Assembly: GCA_030762175.1 (NCBI GenBank)
Contig: CM060831.1
Span: forward strand, 72,323,001-72,387,000
Source of the DNA: Metallyticus violacea
Lineage: Eukaryota; Arthropoda; Insecta; Mantodea; Metallyticidae
DNA: 64,000 nucleotides
Direction: 5' to 3'
This document shows, in pieces, positions 61,641 through 64,000 of the stretch. Made by a program: the position numbers and the translations under genes. Within the stretch, counting starts at the first letter, position 1. Every line of letters begins with the position of its first letter. Below the pieces are notes generated by a model. That model did no database searches, had not been told where the DNA came from, and saw nothing but the letters and a program-made list of their open reading frames with translations.

Positions 61641-62109
61641 ATCGAAAGTTCTAAAGCATAATTTATTTTGTGCGCCTTGTATTTAAGTTGCATTTTTTAA
61701 ATAGCAACAATGTTTTTGCTTAGTGCACTTCTTGTTTTTCACGGCAACGTTTGACAGTAGGAAATGAAAGTTTTGGCCCATTAAAGTCGTATTGTTCATC
61801 CTATTTCTTCTTGCAGTTGTTTCCAGAGACGCGCAATTTTGCAGTCATGCTATGATGTATCTGTTATAACAGCAAAAGTAAAATGCCATGTGTTCTGCGC
61901 ATGCGCTCTTCATACTGCGCATTGGAGTGATAAGTGTAACCTACCTATGATCCCTCTTTATACAGAGGGATTTATATAGAACTTACACATTTCAGTATTT
62001 ATTTATTTCAAAACGGATGATGCTTATTAACAACTTATTATATTCAAATCTGAAGTATGTTTCAGAGATTATTAACCTCTATAGGAAATGCTGATAATGT
62101 CCTCCCACC
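61641..62109. other. Spacer with NRF-1-like palindrome
   Basis: TGCGCATGCGC (61896-61906) matches the vertebrate/insect NRF-1 core palindrome; GCGCATT follows 12 bp later. No gene start is visible nearby, so this may be part of a repeat. Confidence 0.35.
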
Positions 62110-63210
62110 TGCATAAGACATCACCCAAGTTTTTCCATATTACTGGCCGCTCGTTGAAGGACTGTGCTGTCAATACCATTAATCTCCTGTTTAATGTTGT
62201 GCTTCAGATCGTCTTGGGGGCGTATGGCGAAAAACTCTTGTCTTTTAAGTAACCCCATAGGAAAAAGCCCCGTGTTGTCAAAACAGGACAGCTCGGTGAC
62301 CACGGGTTTGTTGAGATTATCGGCCGATAAAAAAACTTTCAATTAGCGACTTTGTTTGGTTTGATGTATGGCGTGTAACGCCATCTTGTTGAAAATATCC
62401 GGAATGAAACTCTACATTGTCCAGTTACTCAACAAACTCTATAAAAATATGGTGGTACTCTGCAGTGTTCACAGTTTAGTCAAAAAAGTATTATTATAAA
62501 TAATAATAGTTATAAAATTGGCGCACTTTTCGGTGTGTGGATATTGTGCACATATCCGTACTTTAACTGGGTTCATAGGTGATTCATGAACAACATGTGG
62601 ATTTAGGACGACCCAATAGCGTGCGTTCTGTTAGTTCGCATAGCCGCATAAATGGAACTATGCTTCATCTGTGAATCCTAACAATATGCCAGGATTTTGC
62701 ACAATGAACAATGAACAATGAACGCCTAAAACCAATGGCAATACTTCTCTCTTATATCTTTATCTGGTTCATGCAACTTATTGAACACTGTAACTCTGTA
62801 AGGTGAGCACTTTTTAGCAGCTCTCTAACACACTGAGAGGTATACCCGGTCTCCTGAGAAAAACTTAATGACAGTCGTGCCCTGTCCACAACAACTGTGT
62901 GCAGAGTAGATTAACGATATTTGCCTTTTTCTATCATCAAAGATTCAGTTGTTTCCAATTAGTTTACCAGTGTCAATATTGTGTATCTTATTGTCAATAT
63001 TGTGTACAAACACCAAATTCTCCATGGTATGCCTTTCAAGCAACTGTAATTGAATTCGTAATTCAGTATTGTTTCACAAGGAAGAACCGTTTGTTCTAGT
63101 TGCTGTAAAAATGCAGTACACATTTTGACAGTAACTAGAATAATATTTGGAAAATGACTGCCAAACCAACAATAAGAAATGCATATCTTTTGACAAGGAA
63201 TCAAAACTTC
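62110..63210 (-). mobile_element. Tc1/mariner-superfamily (DUF4817-type) transposase relic
   Basis: Read on the minus strand from the right. 'VVVDRARLSLSFSQETGYTS' and 'QCVRELLKSA' (62900-62810) are the linker and second helix-turn-helix. 'FTDEA' then 'FHLCGYAN' and 'NARYWVVLNPHVVHESP' (62670-62570) are the first catalytic block. 'YFQQDGVTRHTSNQT' (about 62405-62360) is the second block with its Asp. 'FPMGLLKRQEFFAIRPQDDL' and 'KHNIKQEINGIDSTVLQRAA' (62260-62140) are the C-terminus. The segment with the third Asp is garbled. Numerous frameshifts and stops; inactive. Order and spacing are nearly full-length. Confidence 0.82.
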
Positions 63211-63290
63211 CAAATGTCCCGCTTAATTTGACATTACACTCGGAACATTAGGTGAATTTCCCGCCTAATTAAATAAAGAAAGAAATGTGT

Positions 63291-64000
63291 TTATTTATTT
63301 ATTTTGCGAACAATATTACAATTATAATACAATGAAAAAATTAAACAAAATAAAATCAGAGTATTATAAATCAAGTATGACAAAAAAGTTACAAAAACAA
63401 AACAAACAAAAAATTGTAATGTTGGTACATGATAAGTTAATGAACATATATTTTGTAATAAATGATCATAGGATAAAGTGATAGTACACAAATTCAAATT
63501 GAAATTATCTATAGTTAAAGAATGTAATTTATCATATAATGTTTCCATTCTAAGCACAAGAGAATATTAATACGCATTAGTATTAACCCTTGAAATAAAA
63601 AAAGGTATTACAAAGTGCCATAAAAATTAAAATAGAGGGAAAAAATGAAAATTTTTGAAAAAATGCATACTTTAGAAATTTGCGTTGAATTATTTCAAAA
63701 AGTTTAACAGATTTGTCAATGTAAGGGTTCCATAGATCTGTTACATAATTGTGTGAAATAAACAGAATTCTCAAATCTTTAAAATAAGATGAATTACAAA
63801 TAATAAATCCCAGACTCTTATGTGCTGCACAAACAATGTTATTAATATGTTAGTAAATGATAAGTCTTTGTTGAAAATTACTACGAAATCATTTGTTTCG
63901 ATTAATTGTAATTTTGTTTCATCTATAGTGTAAATAAAATGAACATTACTTTTAAGTCCAGAAAAAGACATAACCTGGCATTTTGGTGTGTTAAAAGGAA
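63291..64000 (-). mobile_element. LINE reverse-transcriptase relic, cut by window edge
   Basis: The minus-strand frame entering from the right edge reads 'PFNTPKCQVMSFSGLKSNVH', then 'YTIDETKLQLIETNDFVVIF' and 'NKDLSF', the segment after the RT active site in non-LTR retrotransposons (N..KC..M.F, Y.I....L......DLGV.F...LSF..HI). After frame changes 'TDLWNPYIDKSVKLFEIIQR' followed by 'KFLKYAFF' gives the VWNPY...I..IE.VQ.KFL thumb-region motif. 63557-63291 continues open but is less clear. The YxDD active site lies beyond the window. Confidence 0.75.

Noticed and set aside
1..64000. CRISPR arrays, bacterial operons, rRNA genes
   Set aside because: No regularly spaced repeats, no rRNA sequence and no prokaryotic gene layout anywhere in the window.

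Overview
This is AT-rich, gene-poor nuclear DNA from an animal, almost certainly an insect. I infer a cockroach-like (Blattodea) genome because the SINEs and Tc1/mariner relics resemble families I associate with Periplaneta; that is recall, not a search result. There are no bacterial features: no operons, no Shine-Dalgarno-spaced genes, no CRISPR. No cellular protein-coding gene, exon chain or functional RNA gene can be supported. The window reads as intergenic or intronic DNA filled with decayed transposable elements and simple repeats.

Layout. 1-8.6 kb: mostly unrecognised AT-rich DNA with an ACC/ACT microsatellite (2.1 kb), a mariner N-to-C relic (4.0-4.6 kb, minus), a long TAA array (5.1 kb), a nested palindrome around CACGTG (6.57 kb) and a tRNA-derived SINE with a 32-nt poly(A) tail (7.1 kb). 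8.6-14.9 kb: two direct copies of an unknown ~930-bp repeat bracket a cluster of DNA-transposon debris: a mariner lacking its left end, a small mariner fragment, a SINE, and an internally deleted DUF4817/DDE transposon that keeps an open frame. 15-25 kb: SINEs (one with a perfect 13-bp target-site duplication and an in-frame triplication of a 105-bp segment), an unknown repeat, two further Tc1/mariner relics and a LINE fragment. 27.9-29.2 kb: a complete-length mariner with both inverted repeats and a TA target duplication, disabled by lost start, frameshifts and a D-to-N change in the third catalytic residue. 31-45 kb: a LINE ORF1 relic, a tRNA-Tyr-like pseudogene, another mariner fragment, three SINE families and a PIF/Harbinger transposase relic. 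46.8-59.5 kb: second copy of the unknown repeat and two solo-LTR-like copies of one LTR retrotransposon in opposite orientations, each followed by a leader made of tandem primer-binding-site-like units (2 units in one, 4 in the other). 60.4-64 kb: a ~940-bp foldback element with arms of about 240 bp, two Tc1/mariner-superfamily relics and the RT of a LINE running off the right edge.

The elements do not form a pathway. Their joint message is repeated invasion by at least six distinguishable Tc1/mariner-type lineages, plus Harbinger, LINE, LTR and four tRNA-derived SINE families. The most unusual structures are the primer-binding-site-like leader arrays, the foldback element, the deletion-derivative transposon and the in-frame SINE triplication.
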